Counted from the first letter of the stretch, positions 35,788 to 44,771 are shown. The stretch: 54,843 nucleotides of DNA from an uncultured bacterium (GCA_946548895.1 CAMNQF010000018.1:1-54843); one strand, 5' to 3'. Program-made: numbers and translations. Notes: generated from the sequence alone by a model not told the origin.

Positions 35788-37650
35788 ATGTGCGGATTTA
35801 CCGGCTTCGTGTCCCGCTCCGCCCCCCCCGACGAGAACGCCCTGCGGGCCATGGGGGACACCATCCGCCACCGGGGCCCCGACGGCGAGGGGTACTACGT
35901 GGACGCCCACTGCGGCATCGCCCACCGCCGCCTGTCCATCATCGACCTGGAAAAAGGGCGGCAGCCCATCGTCAGCCCCGACGGGCGGTACGTCATCGCC
36001 TACAACGGAGAGACCTACAACTTCCGGCAGCTGCGGGAAGAGCTGGCCGCCAAAGGCCACAGCTTCCTCACCGACTGCGACACCGAGGTGGTGCTCCACG
36101 GCTATATGGAGTGGGGCGCGGAGGTGCTGAAAAAGCTGCGGGGGATGTTCGCCTTCGTCATCTGGGACAAAGAAAAGCGGGAGCTGTTTGGCGCCCGGGA
36201 CCCCTTCGGCATCAAGCCCTTTTACTACGCCCTCATGGGGGACCTGTTCTTCTTCAGCTCCGAGTGCAAGAGCTTCCTCCCCCACCCCGGCTTCCACAAG
36301 GAGCTCAACCCCGCCGCCCTGAAGCTCTACCTCACCTTCCAGTACTCCGCCCTCAACGAATCCTTTTTCAAGGGCGTGTACCGGCTCCTCCCCGGGCACT
36401 GCCTCATCCACCGGCAGGGACGCACCGAGCTGTACTCCTACCACACCTTCTCCTTCGCGCCTGAGAATATGCCTTTAAAGCAGCGGGCGGCCCAGATCCG
36501 GGAGGTGGTGTCCGAGTCGGTGGAGGCCCACCAGATCAGCGACGTGGAGGTGGGCTCCTTCCTGTCCGGCGGCATTGATTCCAGCGTCATCGCCGCTTTG
36601 TCCCGCCCGGATAAAACCTATTCCGTGGGCTTTGCCAACAAGGATTTCGACGAGACCGGCGAGGCCAAGGCCCTGTGCAAAGAGCTGGGCCTGCGCAACA
36701 TCTCCAAAACCATCACCGCGGAGGAATTTTTTGACGCCCTCCCCGCCATCCAGTATTACGCCGACGAGCCCAACGCCAACCTGTCCACCGTGCCGCTGTA
36801 CTTCCTGTCCCAGCTGGCGGCCAGGGATGTGAAGGTGGTGCTGTCCGGCGAGGGGGCGGACGAGCTGTTCGGCGGGTATATCACCTACCACACCACCAAG
36901 CCCTACCGGCTGTACCGCAAGGCCCCTCTGGCCTTGCGGAAGGCGGTGGCCGGGGCCGTGGCCGGCCTGCCCCGCTTCCACGGCCAGGGCTTCCTCACCA
37001 AGGCCGCCAAGCCCATCGACGAGACCTTCATAGGGCAGGCGTTCATTTTCGGCAACGAGGAGGCCCAGCGGGTGCTCACCCCCGCCTACCGCTCCGATTT
37101 GACCTGGCACGACGTGACTGAGCCCTATTTCGAGGCCATTCAGGGCGCCGACGACCTGACCAAAATGCAGTACCTGGACCTCCACCTGTGGCAGCCCCTG
37201 GACATACTCCGCAAAGCGGACCGAATGACCATGGCCCACTCCCTGGAGCTGCGGGTGCCCTATCTGGACCGGGAGGTGTGGGCGGTGGCCCGGGCCATCC
37301 CCAGCTCCCAGAAAATGCGGGGCAAGACCATGACCAAATATCCCCTGCGCATGGCGGCGGTTCCCCTCCTCCCCGGCGACTGGGTCAAGCGGGACAAAAA
37401 GGGCTTCCCCGTCCCCTTTATCGCCTGGCTGCGGGAGGAAAAATACTACAACTGGGCCAAGGATCTGATCTCTCAGCCCTACGTGGCGGAATTCTTTGAC
37501 CAGAAGTACCTTCTGGACCTGCTGGAACGGCACTACTCCAGGCAGGAGAAAACCCACCGCAAGCTGTACACCGTGCTGTCCTTTCTCATATGGTATCAGG
37601 TGTATTTCCCGGAAAAGTGCGGCGCGGAGCCGTTTGTGCCCAAGCAATGA
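35788..37650 (+). CDS. asnB: Glutamine-hydrolysing asparagine synthetase
   Basis: A 620-residue AsnB. The N-terminal glutaminase starts with the nucleophile Cys2 (MCGFTGFV) and has RRLSIIDLEKGRQPI and YNGETYNFRQLR. The synthetase half has the PP-loop FLSGGIDSSVIAAL (about 262) and SGEGADELFGGY. It makes asparagine from aspartate, ATP and glutamine. The start is ATG 35788 after GGAGG, since Cys must follow the initiator Met; the frame reaching 35488 is not coding. It has its own promoter and terminator. Confidence 0.96.
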   Translation: MCGFTGFVSRSAPPDENALRAMGDTIRHRGPDGEGYYVDAHCGIAHRRLSIIDLEKGRQPIVSPDGRYVIAYNGETYNFRQLREELAAKGHSFLTDCDTEVVLHGYMEWGAEVLKKLRGMFAFVIWDKEKRELFGARDPFGIKPFYYALMGDLFFFSSECKSFLPHPGFHKELNPAALKLYLTFQYSALNESFFKGVYRLLPGHCLIHRQGRTELYSYHTFSFAPENMPLKQRAAQIREVVSESVEAHQISDVEVGSFLSGGIDSSVIAALSRPDKTYSVGFANKDFDETGEAKALCKELGLRNISKTITAEEFFDALPAIQYYADEPNANLSTVPLYFLSQLAARDVKVVLSGEGADELFGGYITYHTTKPYRLYRKAPLALRKAVAGAVAGLPRFHGQGFLTKAAKPIDETFIGQAFIFGNEEAQRVLTPAYRSDLTWHDVTEPYFEAIQGADDLTKMQYLDLHLWQPLDILRKADRMTMAHSLELRVPYLDREVWAVARAIPSSQKMRGKTMTKYPLRMAAVPLLPGDWVKRDKKGFPVPFIAWLREEKYYNWAKDLISQPYVAEFFDQKYLLDLLERHYSRQEKTHRKLYTVLSFLIWYQVYFPEKCGAEPFVPKQ

Positions 37651-37654
37651 CGAA

Positions 37655-37690
37655 AACTCCCGCCGTTGGCCCAACGGCGGGAGTTCTATT
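37655..37690 (+). terminator. Terminator of asnB
   Basis: A 15-base inverted repeat (37655-37669 with 37671-37685), very tight loop, followed by CTATTT. Confidence 0.8.
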
Positions 37691-37695
37691 TGGGG

Positions 37696-37794
37696 CCCCG
37701 CAAAGCCGACCTATGGCTTTGTGGGGAGAGGAGGGGCAAGGGAGCGTACGGAGCTTTCGCCGCAGGCGGAAGCGGAGTATAGCGGACTTTGCCC
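37696..37794 (+). repeat. Structured repeat family A, copy 2
   Basis: Second copy of the element at 10527. Helix 1 pairs 37696-37707 with 37715-37726. Helix 2 pairs 37734-37739 with 37789-37794. Helix 3 pairs 37753-37761 with 37765-37773. Relative to copy 1, three pairs in helix 2 and two in helix 3 have changed on both sides. It lies between the asnB terminator and the activase promoter. Confidence 0.7.
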
Positions 37795-37834
37795 CGACGA
37801 TGTCGAATTGCGGAAAAAACGTCAAACTATACTA

Positions 37835-37863
37835 TTGAAAAAAGCATATCATTTCGCTATAAT
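37835..37863 (+). promoter_or_regulatory. Promoter of the activase operon
   Basis: TTGAAA (37835-37840) and TATAAT (37858-37863) with a 17-base spacer, about 45 bases before the start codon. Confidence 0.8.
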
Positions 37864-37908
37864 ATCGGGTGAACTGTGGTCAGGCATCGCTTTTTTAGGA
37901 GGGCTCCT

Positions 37909-40848
37909 ATGATACTGCGCGTCGGCATTGACATCGGCTCCACTACCGTCAAGGTGGTGGTGCTGGACGAGAATAACAAACTGCTCTTCCGCTCCTATGA
38001 GCGGCACTATTCCAAGGCCCGGGAGCGGGCCTGCGAAACCCTGCGCTCCATTGAGGATATGCTGCGGGGGAAGGACGTGCGCCTGGTGGTCACCGGCTCC
38101 GCCGGCCTGGGCGTCGCCAAGGCCGCGGGGCTGGACTTTGTCCAGGAGGTATACGCCACCGCCGCCGCGGTGAACGCCTACATCCCGGACACCGACGCCG
38201 TCATCGAGCTGGGCGGCGAGGACGCCAAGATCATCTTCTTCGGGGGCGCGCTGGAGGAGCGGATGAACGGCTCCTGCGCCGGGGGCACCGGGGCCTTTAT
38301 CGACCAGATGGCCACCCTGATGAACGTCACGGTGAACGAGCTGGACGCGCTGTCCCTCAAGCATGAAAAAATCTATCCCATCGCCTCCCGGTGCGGCGTG
38401 TTCGCCAAAAGCGACATCCAGCCCATCCTGAACCAGGGCGGGCGGAAGGAGGACGTGGCCGCCTCCATCTTCCAGGCCGTCGTCGATCAGACGGTGGCCG
38501 GGCTCACCCAGGGCCGGGAGCTGAAAGGCAAAATCGTGTTTCTGGGCGGGCCCCTCCACTTCCTCATGGGCCTGCGGGAGCGGTTTGTGGACACCCTGCA
38601 ATTGGACGGGGACCACGCCGTTTTCCCTGAAGATGGAGACTGCTTCGCCGCCATGGGGGCGGCGCTGTGCGCGTCGGACTACGAGCCCCAGCCCTTTGAC
38701 CAGCTGCTGCGGCTGCTGGAGGAGAGCCGGGGGGCGACCTCGGTGGTGGACACCATGCCCCCCCTGTTTGAGAGCCAGGCGGATTATGACGCCTTTTCCG
38801 CCCGGCACAACGCCTCCACCCCGCCCCAGCTGGACATCAATACCTACCAAGGGGACGCATACCTGGGCATCGACGCCGGCTCCACCACCACCAAAATCGT
38901 CCTTATCGCCCCCGACGGCGGGCTGCTTTACACTTATTACCACTCCAACCTGGGCAATCCCGTGGCCATCGCCCTGGAACAGCTGCGGGAAATTTACCGC
39001 CTGTGTGGGGACCGCATCAGCATAAAGGGCTCCGCCGTCACCGGCTATGGCGAGGACCTCATCAAAAACGCCTTCTCCTGCGATCTGGGGCTGGTGGAGA
39101 CGGTGGCCCACTACCGCGCCGCCGCCCACTTCAACCCCGACGTGGACTTCATCATCGACATCGGCGGGCAGGACATGAAGTGCTTCAAAATCCGCAACGG
39201 CGCGGTGGACTCCATCATGCTCAACGAGGCGTGCTCCTCCGGCTGCGGCTCCTTCATCGAAACCTTCGCCAAGGCCCTGGGCTACGACATCGCCGACTTC
39301 GCCAGACTGGGCCTGTTCACCCCAAAGCCGGTGAATCTGGGCTCCCGGTGCACGGTGTTCATGAACTCCTCCGTCAAGCAGGCCCAGAAAGATGGGGCTT
39401 CCGTGGAAGACATCAGCGCGGGGCTGTCCATTTCCATCGTAAAGAACGCCATCTACAAGGTGATCCGCGCCGCCAGCGCCGACGACCTGGGAAAACACAT
39501 CGTGGTCCAAGGGGGCACCTTTCTCAACGACGCGGTGCTCCGGGCCTTTGAGCAGGAGCTGGGCCGGGAGGTCACCCGCCCCACCATCGCGGGCATCATG
39601 GGGGCATTCGGAGCCGCGCTTGCCGCCCGGGACCTGAAGCTGAACCAATCGGGCCTGTTAAGCAAATCCGCTTTACAATCGTTTTCCCACACCGCAAAGC
39701 CTGTCACCTGCAACCTGTGCACCAACCACTGCTCCCTCACCGTCAACAGCTTCGACGGCGGGCGGCGGTTCATCTCGGGCAACCGCTGCTCCCGTCCTCT
39801 GGGCAAGGAAAAGGTGGAGCTGCCCAACCTGTACCGCTGGAAATATCAAAAGCTCCGGGCCATGGAGGGCAACGGCTTCGGGGACGGCTCACGGGGCCGC
39901 ATCGGCATCCCCTTCGGGCTGAATATGTACGAGAACCTCCCCTTCTGGTTCGAGCTGTTCACCCGGCTCAACTTTGAGGTGGTGCTCTCCCCCGAATCCT
40001 CCCGGAAGCTGTACATCAAAGGCCAGCGCACCATCCCGTCGGACACGGTGTGCTACCCTGCCAAGCTGCTCCACGGCCACGTGGAGGCCTTGGTGGAAGC
40101 AGGGGTGGATGCCATTTTTTACCCCTGTATGTCCTACAATTTCGATGAAAAGGCATCGGATAACTTCTATAACTGCCCGGTAGTGGCCTATTACCCGGAG
40201 CTTCTGGCCGCCAATATGCCCGATTTGAAAAAGACCCGCTTCCTCAACCCCTATGCCGGGCTCCACAGGCCAAAGGATTACGAGCGCATCGGCTCCCAGT
40301 GGTTCGCCGACGCCTTCGGCATCCCCCGCCGGGAGGCTGCCAGCGCCATCCGGGCGGCCTATCAGGCCTACGACCGCTACAAGGAGGAGGTCCACCGCAC
40401 GGGGCAGCAGTTCATCGACCAGGCCCGCGCCCAGGGCCTGCCTGTCATCGTGCTGGCCGGCCGCCCCTACCATATTGACCCGGAGATCAACCACGGCATC
40501 GACGAGCTGGTGGGCTCCTTCGGCTTTGTGGTGGTCAGCGAGGACGCGGTGGCTTTCCACGAGGAATACGCTCCCCGGAAGGTGCTCAATCAGTGGACCT
40601 TCCAGGCCCGTATGTACAACGCGGCCCGGTATGTCTGCGCCCAGCCCGACATGGAGCTGATCCAGCTGGTGAGCTTCGGCTGCGGCACAGACGCCATCAC
40701 CGGCGACGAGATGCGCTCTATTTTGGAGCAAGGCGGTAAACTTTACACCCAGCTGAAAATCGACGATATCAGCAATTTGGGCGCGGTCAAGATCCGTGTC
40801 CGCTCCCTGATGGCGGCTATGGAAGAACGCAAGCGCCGCCGCGCCTGA
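37909..40848 (+). CDS. Large 2-hydroxyacyl-CoA dehydratase activase with DUF2229
   Basis: A 979-residue protein. Two BcrAD/BadFG ATPase domains lie in tandem: GIDIGSTTVKVVVLD (about 5) with SCAGGTGAFIDQMA, and GIDAGSTTTKIVLI (about 325) with ACSSGCGSFIETFA. These hold an interdomain 4Fe-4S cluster and couple ATP hydrolysis to electron injection. A Cys-rich link (CNLCTNHCSLTV, about 605) and a DUF2229 domain follow (IPSDTVCYPAKLLHGH). ATG 37909 follows AGGAGG. Activity on a dehydratase or double-cubane partner is inferred. Confidence 0.88.
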   Translation: MILRVGIDIGSTTVKVVVLDENNKLLFRSYERHYSKARERACETLRSIEDMLRGKDVRLVVTGSAGLGVAKAAGLDFVQEVYATAAAVNAYIPDTDAVIELGGEDAKIIFFGGALEERMNGSCAGGTGAFIDQMATLMNVTVNELDALSLKHEKIYPIASRCGVFAKSDIQPILNQGGRKEDVAASIFQAVVDQTVAGLTQGRELKGKIVFLGGPLHFLMGLRERFVDTLQLDGDHAVFPEDGDCFAAMGAALCASDYEPQPFDQLLRLLEESRGATSVVDTMPPLFESQADYDAFSARHNASTPPQLDINTYQGDAYLGIDAGSTTTKIVLIAPDGGLLYTYYHSNLGNPVAIALEQLREIYRLCGDRISIKGSAVTGYGEDLIKNAFSCDLGLVETVAHYRAAAHFNPDVDFIIDIGGQDMKCFKIRNGAVDSIMLNEACSSGCGSFIETFAKALGYDIADFARLGLFTPKPVNLGSRCTVFMNSSVKQAQKDGASVEDISAGLSISIVKNAIYKVIRAASADDLGKHIVVQGGTFLNDAVLRAFEQELGREVTRPTIAGIMGAFGAALAARDLKLNQSGLLSKSALQSFSHTAKPVTCNLCTNHCSLTVNSFDGGRRFISGNRCSRPLGKEKVELPNLYRWKYQKLRAMEGNGFGDGSRGRIGIPFGLNMYENLPFWFELFTRLNFEVVLSPESSRKLYIKGQRTIPSDTVCYPAKLLHGHVEALVEAGVDAIFYPCMSYNFDEKASDNFYNCPVVAYYPELLAANMPDLKKTRFLNPYAGLHRPKDYERIGSQWFADAFGIPRREAASAIRAAYQAYDRYKEEVHRTGQQFIDQARAQGLPVIVLAGRPYHIDPEINHGIDELVGSFGFVVVSEDAVAFHEEYAPRKVLNQWTFQARMYNAARYVCAQPDMELIQLVSFGCGTDAITGDEMRSILEQGGKLYTQLKIDDISNLGAVKIRVRSLMAAMEERKRRRA

Positions 40849-40867
40849 CCCCAAGGAGGTTTTACCC

Positions 40868-42166
40868 ATGGCTGAACTGAAATACAGCAAGGACGGGCGG
40901 CTCCTCTTCACCAAGGAGATGAAGGAGGAGTACACCATCCTCATGCCCCAGATGCTCCCCGTCCACTTTGGGATGTTCCGGCAGCTGCTGGAGCTGGAAG
41001 GCTACAAAGTGGATATGCTCACCACCAACCACAGGGGGATCGTGGACGAGGGTTTGAAGTACGTCCACAACGACACCTGCTACCCCGCCCTCCTGGTCAT
41101 CGGCCAGTTGATCGACGCCATCAAAAACGGCGGGTACGACCCCCACAAGCTGGCCCTGTTCATCACCCAGACCGGGGGCGGCTGCCGGGCGTCCAACTAC
41201 ATCCACCTGCTGCGCAAGGCGCTGGAAAAGGCCGGCCTGGAGTTCGTCCCCGTCATCTCGGTGAACCTGTCGGGGCTGGAGAAAAACCCCGGCTTCTCCC
41301 TCACCCTGCCCCTGGTGCGCAAGCTCATCTACGCCATGCTGTACGGCGACCTGCTGGTCAACGCCGCCAACCAGGTACGGCCCTACGAACTCACCCCGGG
41401 CGATACCGACCAGATGCTGGACCATTGGCAAAAAAAGCTCATCGACGGCTTCCAGGCGGGCCGCGGCATGAACAGAAAAGAGATGCGGACCAATTTCGAC
41501 GCTATTTTGGCCGACTTCGCCGCTATCCCCGTGTCCGGCGAGGAAAAAGTCCGGGTAGGCGTGGTTGGGGAAATCTACGTGAAATTCTCCCCCCTGGGCA
41601 ACAACAATCTGGAGGATTTTCTGCTGTCCGAAGGGGCGGAGCCGGTGGTCCCCGGCCTCACCGACTTCATGATCTTTAAGATATTCAATCGAGAGGTGGA
41701 CGTGAACATCTATGGCGGGCTCTGGGCCAAAAAGAAGTTCTGCCAGATCTTCAAGGGCTACATCGAGGCGTGCCAGCGGGACATGATTGCCGCGCTGAAA
41801 AAGACCCGTTTCCGTGCCCCCGGCACCTTTGAGGAGATGCACAAGCTGGTTCATGGCTACTTGGGGGACGGCAACAAAATGGGCGAGGGCTGGCTGCTTA
41901 CCGGCGAGATGCTGGAGCTCATCCACTCCGGGGTGCCCAACATCGTATGCACCCAGCCCTTCGGCTGCCTGCCCAACCACATCGTGGGCAAGGGCATGAT
42001 CCGCAAGCTGAAGGACGACTATCCCTACTCCAACATTGTAGCCATCGACTACGACCCCGGCGCCACAAAAATCAACCAGGAGAACCGCATCAAGCTGATG
42101 CTGGCCAACGCCAAAGCCCTGGCCAAGCAAGAGACAGAGAAAACGCTTGCGGGCGCAGGCGTGTAA
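40868..42166 (+). CDS. 2-hydroxyacyl-CoA dehydratase-like subunit paired with the activase
   Basis: A 432-residue protein related to the C-terminal part of giant activase/dehydratase proteins and to HgdB-like subunits. Marks are HNDTCYPALLVIGQLIDAI, FITQTGGGCRASNYIHLLR and VCTQPFGCLPNHIVGKGM, whose cysteines probably bind an Fe-S cluster. It follows the activase by 19 bases with GGAGG. In related genomes both parts are, to my knowledge, often one polypeptide of about 1,400 residues; the two together here total 1,411. Substrate unknown. Confidence 0.8.
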   Translation: MAELKYSKDGRLLFTKEMKEEYTILMPQMLPVHFGMFRQLLELEGYKVDMLTTNHRGIVDEGLKYVHNDTCYPALLVIGQLIDAIKNGGYDPHKLALFITQTGGGCRASNYIHLLRKALEKAGLEFVPVISVNLSGLEKNPGFSLTLPLVRKLIYAMLYGDLLVNAANQVRPYELTPGDTDQMLDHWQKKLIDGFQAGRGMNRKEMRTNFDAILADFAAIPVSGEEKVRVGVVGEIYVKFSPLGNNNLEDFLLSEGAEPVVPGLTDFMIFKIFNREVDVNIYGGLWAKKKFCQIFKGYIEACQRDMIAALKKTRFRAPGTFEEMHKLVHGYLGDGNKMGEGWLLTGEMLELIHSGVPNIVCTQPFGCLPNHIVGKGMIRKLKDDYPYSNIVAIDYDPGATKINQENRIKLMLANAKALAKQETEKTLAGAGV

Positions 42167-42182
42167 AGAGGAGGCACTTGAC

Positions 42183-42635
42183 ATGAAATTAGCGGAAGCC
42201 CTACAGGAGCGGGCGGACCTGAACCGCCGGATACAGCAGCTCCAGCAGCGCCTGAACAGCAACGCCGTGGTTCAGGAGGGAGAACTGCCCGCCGAGGACC
42301 CTGCGGAACTTCTGGCCGAGCTGGACGGCTGCGTGGAAAATCTGGAGCGGCTTATCGCCCGGATTAACCTTGCCAACTGCCGCACCGAGGTCAACGGCGA
42401 AAATCTCACCTCCCTGCTGGCCCGGCGGGATATGCTGACAGTGAAGCTCGGCGCCTATCGGAATTTGGCCCAGTCCGCCAGCCAGGTGAGCCGCCGGGCC
42501 ACTCGGACAGAGATCAAGCTTCTCAGCACCGTCAACGTGAAGGAGCTGCAGAAGCAAGTGGATCAAATGGCGAAAGAGCTTCGCCTGCTGGATAATTCCA
42601 TCCAGGAAACCAACTGGAACACAGAACTGGACTGA
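42183..42635 (+). CDS. DIP1984 family protein
   Basis: A 150-residue, mainly helical protein of the DIP1984 family, often annotated septicolysin. Marks are MKLAEALQERADLNRRIQQL, INLANCRTEVNGENLTSLLA and SAQVSRRA-like SASQVSRRATRTEIKLL. The long N-terminal helix is a likely coiled coil. Function is unsettled. It starts at 42183 behind GAGGAGG, 16 bases after the activase partner. The gene is followed at once by a structured, tRNA-like RNA region, which may be its partner. Confidence 0.85.
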   Translation: MKLAEALQERADLNRRIQQLQQRLNSNAVVQEGELPAEDPAELLAELDGCVENLERLIARINLANCRTEVNGENLTSLLARRDMLTVKLGAYRNLAQSASQVSRRATRTEIKLLSTVNVKELQKQVDQMAKELRLLDNSIQETNWNTELD

Positions 42636-42639
42636 TTCG

Positions 42640-42892
42640 GCGGTTGTTTGGTAGCTTTCAGGGCGAACGCGGGCCAGCCGGAAATGGCTTAGACCGGCCT
42701 GCATGGTGTGTTATGGACAGCTCCGGGGTTCAAATCCCCGCGTATCGTTACGCCCAGACCGTGTACAATGGCATTGTTACGGAGCGCGGCTCCATTTATG
42801 GTGATTACCAACCGCGTTGACTGAGAGCGAGGGCGGGCAAGGGGAACTGCCGCCGGACCACGGATCCGCCCCAACCGGGGCGGGTCCGCTTT
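42640..42892 (+). ncRNA. Candidate structured RNA with a tRNA-like T-arm
   Basis: This non-coding gap folds extensively. A canonical T-arm (stem 42724-42728 with 42736-42740, loop TTCAAAT) sits inside a helix GGGCG-AAC / GTT-A-CGCCC (42661-42668 with 42747-42755). Beside it lies a 7-bp stem (42669-42675 with 42696-42702) capped by AGCC-GGAAAT-GGCT. An outer 7-bp stem (42640-42646 with 42809-42815) could close the whole. A terminator-like hairpin (42861-42872 with 42877-42888, then CTTTCCTT) ends it. No normal tRNA anticodon arm is visible. Confidence 0.6.
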
Positions 42893-42906
42893 CCTTAGGA
42901 GGTTTT

Positions 42907-43467
42907 ATGGACGAACTGAGATTTGTAGACGCCTGCACTGAGGCGCATTTCCGCGCCATGTCCCTGATCCACGCCCTGGGCTGGCGGGACACCTACGCGG
43001 ACGCGCTGCCCGCCGACTACATGGCCCGCGAGATCACCGACGAGCGCTGGGTAGCGGTGTTTCGCCAAAATTATGTGACCCAGAACGGCGTGCGCGGCTT
43101 ACTGCTGTACCGGGGAAACGCGCCGGTATCCTGCCTGAACTACTGCAAGGCCCGGACCGCCAATTATAACGTGGGCGGCATCTGCACCTTTGACAACGCC
43201 GCCTACGCCGACTGGGGGGAGATTGCGTCTTTCTACACCCATCCAGAAGAGCGGGGCCGGGGCTATGGGGGAGTGCTGTTTGAGGAGGCCTGCCGCCGGA
43301 TGAAAGAGGCGGGGTTTCAGAATGCCTTCGTGTTCGTCCTCCGGGAAAACGAGAGGGCCCGGCGGTTCTACGCCTCCCATGGCTTCGCCTGGGACGGCAC
43401 CCACGCCGATATCCCTTTTCCCCACAATACCGTCTGCGTAGACCTGCGGTATGTGAAAAAACTATAA
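42907..43467 (+). CDS. GNAT family N-acetyltransferase
   Basis: A 186-residue GNAT acyltransferase. The acetyl-CoA loop is seen as HPEERGRGYGGVLFEEACRR (about 115-135), followed by GFQNAFVFVLRENERARRFY and SHGFAWDGTH, the usual C-terminal part. The substrate (amine of a small molecule or protein) is unknown. ATG 42907 follows TTAGGAGG; upstream in-frame codons lie in the structured RNA region. A terminator (43466-43504) follows. Confidence 0.88.
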   Translation: MDELRFVDACTEAHFRAMSLIHALGWRDTYADALPADYMAREITDERWVAVFRQNYVTQNGVRGLLLYRGNAPVSCLNYCKARTANYNVGGICTFDNAAYADWGEIASFYTHPEERGRGYGGVLFEEACRRMKEAGFQNAFVFVLRENERARRFYASHGFAWDGTHADIPFPHNTVCVDLRYVKKL

Positions 43468-43504
43468 AAAACCGCCGGGAATTTCTCGTTCCCGGCGGTT
43501 TTTT
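43466..43504 (+). terminator. Terminator of the GNAT gene
   Basis: AACCGCCGGGAA pairs with TTCCCGGCGGTT around a short loop, flanked by A5 and followed by a T6 run. Confidence 0.9.
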
Positions 43505-43554
43505 ATTGCCCTGTTTCCCTTTCCCGCATACACTAAGGAAAAGGGGGGTTCGGT

Positions 43555-43833
43555 GTGCCGTGCCGTAATTTCAACCATTCTCAGTCCCAAGGCAGCGACC
43601 TGGTGGCCGCGGCGGCCGCCCTGTCTATCTGGATTGGGCAAGGCAAAACAGCGGATGAACTGGCAATCCTGGCCTCCCTGTTCGACCTCATGCGCAGCAA
43701 CCTTGCCCTCATGGCGCTGAACACGGTGAGCGACGATATTCAACCCGGACAGCAGCGGACTCCTGCCCAGGCGGAAGCCCGGGCCGACTTCTACGACACC
43801 CTTATCGGCCCGACGCCCGGTCTCTTTGGATAA
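43555..43833 (+). CDS. DUF6774-like small protein
   Basis: A 92-residue protein. A helical hydrophobic segment [20 protein letters not shown] is followed by [21 protein letters not shown], the pattern of the DUF6774 family of small Clostridia proteins. Function unknown. The start is GTG after a GGGGGG run. Its last 32 bases overlap the end of the convergent uridine phosphorylase gene; the real stop may therefore reflect that gene's constraints. Confidence 0.65.
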   Translation: MPCRNFNHSQSQGSDLVAAAAALSIWIGQGKTADELAILASLFDLMRSNLALMALNTVSDDIQPGQQRTPAQAEARADFYDTLIGPTPGLFG

Positions 43834-44575
43834 GCAGCTTCACCGCCTCCACGCCCACCCGGATGGCGGATTCGGTGTCCTCATCCCGGGTCTGGTCCAG
43901 CCCAGCGGCGTTTCGCTCCTGATTCCAGATCACGTGGAAAGCAGAGCCGCACCGCACGCCCCGGTGCGCCGCCACGGTAAATAACGCCGCGCTCTCCATC
44001 TCGGAGGCCAATACTCCCAGCCGCTTCCACGCCTCCCACTTGTTCTGAAGCTCATAGGATACCGGCATCCGCTCCGGGGCGTGCTGGCCGTAAAAGGAAT
44101 CCTTACACTGCACCACCCCGGCGTGCCAGCGCCGTCCCGACGCCCTAGCCGCGTCCACGAGAGCGGTGAGCACCTCATAGTCCGCCACCGCGGGGAATTC
44201 CATGGGGGCGTACTCCCGGCTGGTCCCCTCCATGCGGACGGCCCCGGTGGCCACCACAATGTCCCCGCTGGTCACTTCCAGTTTAATGCCCCCGCAGGTG
44301 CCCACCCGGACAAAGGTATCCGCCCCTAGGTTGGCCAGTTCCTCCATGGCGATGGCGGCGGACGGCCCGCCAATGCCGGTGGAGGTGACAGTGACCCGCT
44401 CCCCCAGCAGTGTGCCGGTGTAGGTGACATACTCCCGATTGGTGGCCACATGAACGGGGCCGTCAAAATAGCGGGCAATCTTCTCACTGCGCCCCGGGTC
44501 GCCGGGAAGCAGGCAGTACCGCCCCACGTCGCCCTCTTTGCAGCTGATGTGAAATTGCCGTTCGGATTGGATCAT
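43802..44575 (-). CDS. udp: Uridine phosphorylase family nucleoside phosphorylase
   Basis: A 257-residue NP-I family phosphorylase that splits a nucleoside with phosphate into base and ribose-1-phosphate. [13 protein letters not shown] binds phosphate, [17 protein letters not shown] and RVGTCGGI are family motifs, and [13 protein letters not shown] is the ribose-binding MExA element. The uridine specificity is inferred from overall resemblance. ATG 44575 has GAGGTG upstream and a promoter at 44608-44636. Confidence 0.9.
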   Translation of the reverse strand: MIQSERQFHISCKEGDVGRYCLLPGDPGRSEKIARYFDGPVHVATNREYVTYTGTLLGERVTVTSTGIGGPSAAIAMEELANLGADTFVRVGTCGGIKLEVTSGDIVVATGAVRMEGTSREYAPMEFPAVADYEVLTALVDAARASGRRWHAGVVQCKDSFYGQHAPERMPVSYELQNKWEAWKRLGVLASEMESAALFTVAAHRGVRCGSAFHVIWNQERNAAGLDQTRDEDTESAIRVGVEAVKLLIQRDRASGR

Positions 44576-44607
44576 GTCCGCACCTCATTTCTGTTCAATG
44601 TTCTCTC

Positions 44608-44636
44608 ATTATAGCGGCTTTGGCGGCAAAAAGCAA
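44608..44636 (-). promoter_or_regulatory. Promoter of the uridine phosphorylase gene
   Basis: Minus-strand TTGCTT (44631-44636) and TATAAT (44608-44613), spacer 17. Confidence 0.75.
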
Positions 44637-44770
44637 GTCAGCCACGCCGCTTCTGTACCGCGCTCAGGCACAAACTCCAAAATGTCCCCCAGCTGGTAGT
44701 CCAGCGCTTCACAGATGGCCTCCAGGGCAGAGAACCGCGCCGCGCCGGGAACTCCGGCGGGGTCTTTGCC
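44637..44770 (-). pseudogene. Remnant of an XRE-type helix-turn-helix gene
   Basis: After the CPBP gene the minus strand encodes FSALEAICEALDYQLGDILE and FVPE, the typical C-terminal end of small Cro/C1 (XRE) regulators (ALDCQPGDLLEYVPE-like). The N-terminal recognition helices and a start codon are missing, and the frame runs on into the udp promoter. I read it as a decayed fragment of about 40 codons. Confidence 0.5.
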
Positions 44771-44771
44771 C

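Noticed and set aside
42660-42760. A normal tRNA gene
   Set aside because: The T-arm is canonical, but the T-arm is not joined directly to a 7-bp acceptor helix and no 5-bp anticodon arm with a 7-base loop can be drawn.
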